Shown here piece by piece: positions 62,413 through 64,000 of a stretch of DNA of 64,000 nt. Position 1 is the first letter of the stretch; each line of letters starts with the position of its first letter. The notes beneath the pieces are model-generated. The model saw only the letters and a list, made by a program, of their open reading frames with translations. It was not told where the DNA came from and made no database searches. Location of the stretch: positions 1-64,000 of the forward strand of contig JAUIBW010000019.1 of NCBI GenBank assembly GCA_030427585.1, read 5' to 3'. The position numbers and the translations under genes are program-made. This stretch comes from Bacteroidia bacterium (GTDB lineage: Bacteria > Bacteroidota > Bacteroidia > Flavobacteriales > Flavobacteriaceae).

Positions 62413-64000
62413 CAGTAGCAATAACTCAAAATGTTTTACAAGAGATCATAACGATCTTTGAAACCACATTACGACTCCCCGCAGGGAAATTGGATCCTGA
62501 TGCTAATTTCGAGGATTTTGGTATAGATTCCATTATTTCTATGGAATTGATCAATAAAATATCCCGTAAGTTTAATATTACCCTATCCCCTTCAAAATTC
62601 GTAAATGTAAACACAACTCAAGAACTTGCTGATTTACTGGAAGAGGAGATAATCAGTGTTAAAACAGATAACATAGATAATGTGACTGAGATAAATGATT
62701 CGCCAGAAATACGGATGAATTCAGAGATCAAAAGTCAGGTAACCGAAAAAAATATCAACTCAAATTCTACGAGAGATCGAATATCTCGAGGTAGAAAATC
62801 TGTTAAAGAATCTTATCATAAATTATTACATTTTATACATCAAAAATATAAGATAGATCTGTTACACCGCTCGTTTAGATCGATTGATGAAATAGTTGAT
62901 TTTTTGTTATCTCACCATAGTGATGATTTGATGCAGTATTACAATACTTTTGATCAAAGTAATGAGAACGACTTCAATGAAAAACAAAAACAGAGACCTA
63001 GTGCAAATGTGACAGATAAACCATCATCCCAAAACTGCGATATAGCTATTGTTGGTCTTAGTTGCAATTTTCCCGATGCACCTAATATTCGGACATTTTG
63101 GAAAAACCTAGTTGATGGTAAAAATAGCATCAACGAAATTTCGAAATCAAGATGGAATTGGGAAGATTATTATGAAGAATCAGTATCCAAAGGCAAGACT
63201 GTTTCCAAATGGGGAGCAATGATCAATGATATTGATTGTTTTGATCCGAAATTTTTTGACCTTGATCCAGAAGAAGCAGCACTGATGGACCCCCAGGAGA
63301 GGTTGCTGATACAAGAGGTCTATAAAGCATTTCAGGATGCAGGTATAGCACCTAAAAAATTAGCCGGGTCTGATACAGCTATATATGTTGCTTATGAGTA
63401 TTCAGAATATGAAAATTATCTAAGAAAGAACATAGATAAAATACCGGTAGGTAAATATGGACCTGTTTTCAGCTCCTCAAGCCCTACATATTATCTAGCA
63501 AACAGACTTTCGTTTTTGTTTGATTTTTATGGACCTAGTGAATCTATAAATGTTAACTGTGCAGGATCTGCAGTAGCAATCAATAGAGCCTATTACTCAC
63601 TACTAAATAATGAATGTAGTACTGCAGTTGTAGGTGGTGTATCTTTAAATTTATTTGCAGAGGATTACATCTCATTATCACAATATGGTATGTTATCACC
63701 TACAGGAACATGTGGAGTTTTTGATGATGAAGCTAACGGATTTACCAGGGGAGAAGGGGTAGCAGCCGTTGTTCTAAAAAGATTGGATGATGCCAAAAAA
63801 GATAATGACAGAATTTATGGTGTTATCAAAACCAGTCATCAGAATAATAGAGGTAATGCCAGGTTTTTATCAGAAGTAAAACACGAATCTATTACCAATG
63901 TTATAACGAGGTGCTATCAAAAGGCTTCAATAGCCCCAGAATCAATACACTATATCGAAGTTGATGGATATGCAACAAAATGGGGAGACTCTTTTGAATA
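62409..64000 (+). CDS. trans-AT polyketide synthase, 5' part (ACP-KS, runs off the window)
   Basis: Open to the right edge, so 530 residues of a longer protein are seen. ACP (Ser41 in FGIDSIISM). A linker containing a short helical region (residues about 135-180), possibly a degenerate carrier or docking element. A KS from about 210, starting CDIAIVGLSC. The active-site Cys384 is in NVNCAGSAVA rather than DTACSSS. The EAHGTGT motif reads EVDGYAT, with Asp519 in place of the catalytic His. The KS is therefore probably non-elongating. The start ATG 62409 overlaps the aminotransferase stop (ATGA), so expression is coupled. The N-terminal ACP may serve KS2 of the first PKS. Confidence 0.9.
   Translation, partial: MTVAITQNVLQEIITIFETTLRLPAGKLDPDANFEDFGIDSIISMELINKISRKFNITLSPSKFVNVNTTQELADLLEEEIISVKTDNIDNVTEINDSPEIRMNSEIKSQVTEKNINSNSTRDRISRGRKSVKESYHKLLHFIHQKYKIDLLHRSFRSIDEIVDFLLSHHSDDLMQYYNTFDQSNENDFNEKQKQRPSANVTDKPSSQNCDIAIVGLSCNFPDAPNIRTFWKNLVDGKNSINEISKSRWNWEDYYEESVSKGKTVSKWGAMINDIDCFDPKFFDLDPEEAALMDPQERLLIQEVYKAFQDAGIAPKKLAGSDTAIYVAYEYSEYENYLRKNIDKIPVGKYGPVFSSSSPTYYLANRLSFLFDFYGPSESINVNCAGSAVAINRAYYSLLNNECSTAVVGGVSLNLFAEDYISLSQYGMLSPTGTCGVFDDEANGFTRGEGVAAVVLKRLDDAKKDNDRIYGVIKTSHQNNRGNARFLSEVKHESITNVITRCYQKASIAPESIHYIEVDGYATKWGDSFE

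Noticed and set aside
31437-64000. Direct repeat of the tRNA-Leu 3' end as attachment site
   Set aside because: I did not see GGGTTCGATTCCCACCC repeated downstream in the window, so no att pair can be claimed.
1-64000. CRISPR array, rRNA or complete insertion sequence
   Set aside because: No regularly spaced short direct repeats with unique spacers, no rRNA sequence and no intact transposase with terminal repeats were seen. The tandem repeat at 48.7-49.2 kb has a ~204-bp period and is not a CRISPR.

Overview
The window looks like a chromosomal segment of a marine-type Flavobacteriaceae (Bacteroidota), plausibly Aquimarina or a close relative. It is AT-rich. Several genes are preceded by the Bacteroidota promoter signature TAnnTTTG. 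The gene content (GIN-domain protein, DUF4286, HTTM next to ribF, a fused glycine/ornithine-lipid type acyltransferase, a TonB-dependent receptor with a carboxypeptidase-like N-domain) is typical of the group. The genus is an inference only.

From 1 to about 31.2 kb is a conserved, mostly housekeeping region. After a 990-base gene-free start come a TerB-like gene and a minus-strand signalling cassette (coiled-coil protein, longin/roadblock-like protein, Ras-like GTPase, hybrid histidine kinase). Next are fbp, a GNAT, aspartate kinase and a PlsC-GNAT fusion, then an ars operon (arsR, DUF6428, GNAT, arsC). Small membrane and stress genes, a 2-hydroxyacid dehydrogenase, mgtE, rsmA, a TPR lipoprotein-type gene, serS, a TPR histidine kinase, HTTM-ribF, pth, rplY and prs follow. 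Two copies of one degenerate palindromic intergenic element lie at about 24.1 and 29.4 kb.

From 31.3 to about 48.6 kb is an accessory island. It begins at a tRNA-Leu(CAA) that sits beside the 5' half of a second, truncated tRNA-Leu. It contains an alkylation-repair operon (ada, a 2OG-Fe(II) oxygenase, DUF1330, an Ada-zinc-like protein, alkB, VOC), several GNATs, a second-type rsgA, a LuxR/TonB-receptor pair and small membrane proteins. These are interleaved with many decayed genes: MFS transporter, alpha/beta hydrolase, sugar-nucleotide epimerase-like, tyrosine recombinase tail, AraC, DJ-1/PfpI and PD40. Remnants of a mobile element lie at 40.1-40.8 kb.

From 48.65 kb to the right edge is the start of a trans-AT polyketide synthase gene cluster. 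A leader of about 200 bp is present three times in tandem. The third copy runs into a NusG-paralogue antiterminator gene of the UpxY/LoaP/TaA type. The first two copies each carry the same ten-codon micro-ORF, differing only at synonymous positions, and each repeat carries a conserved hairpin. Then comes a 3516-residue PKS with the order ACP, DUF2156/MprF-type GNAT-like domain, tryptophanase-type PLP lyase, KS, DH, KR, ACP, KS, variant DH. It is followed by a class III aminotransferase and, overlapping it by ATGA, an incomplete PKS (ACP, then a KS whose HGTGT histidine is replaced by Asp). No acyltransferase domain is present. The acyltransferase-like transfer domain plus PLP lyase built into the N terminus of the first PKS, and the tandem leader controlling its antiterminator, are the parts most likely to be undescribed.
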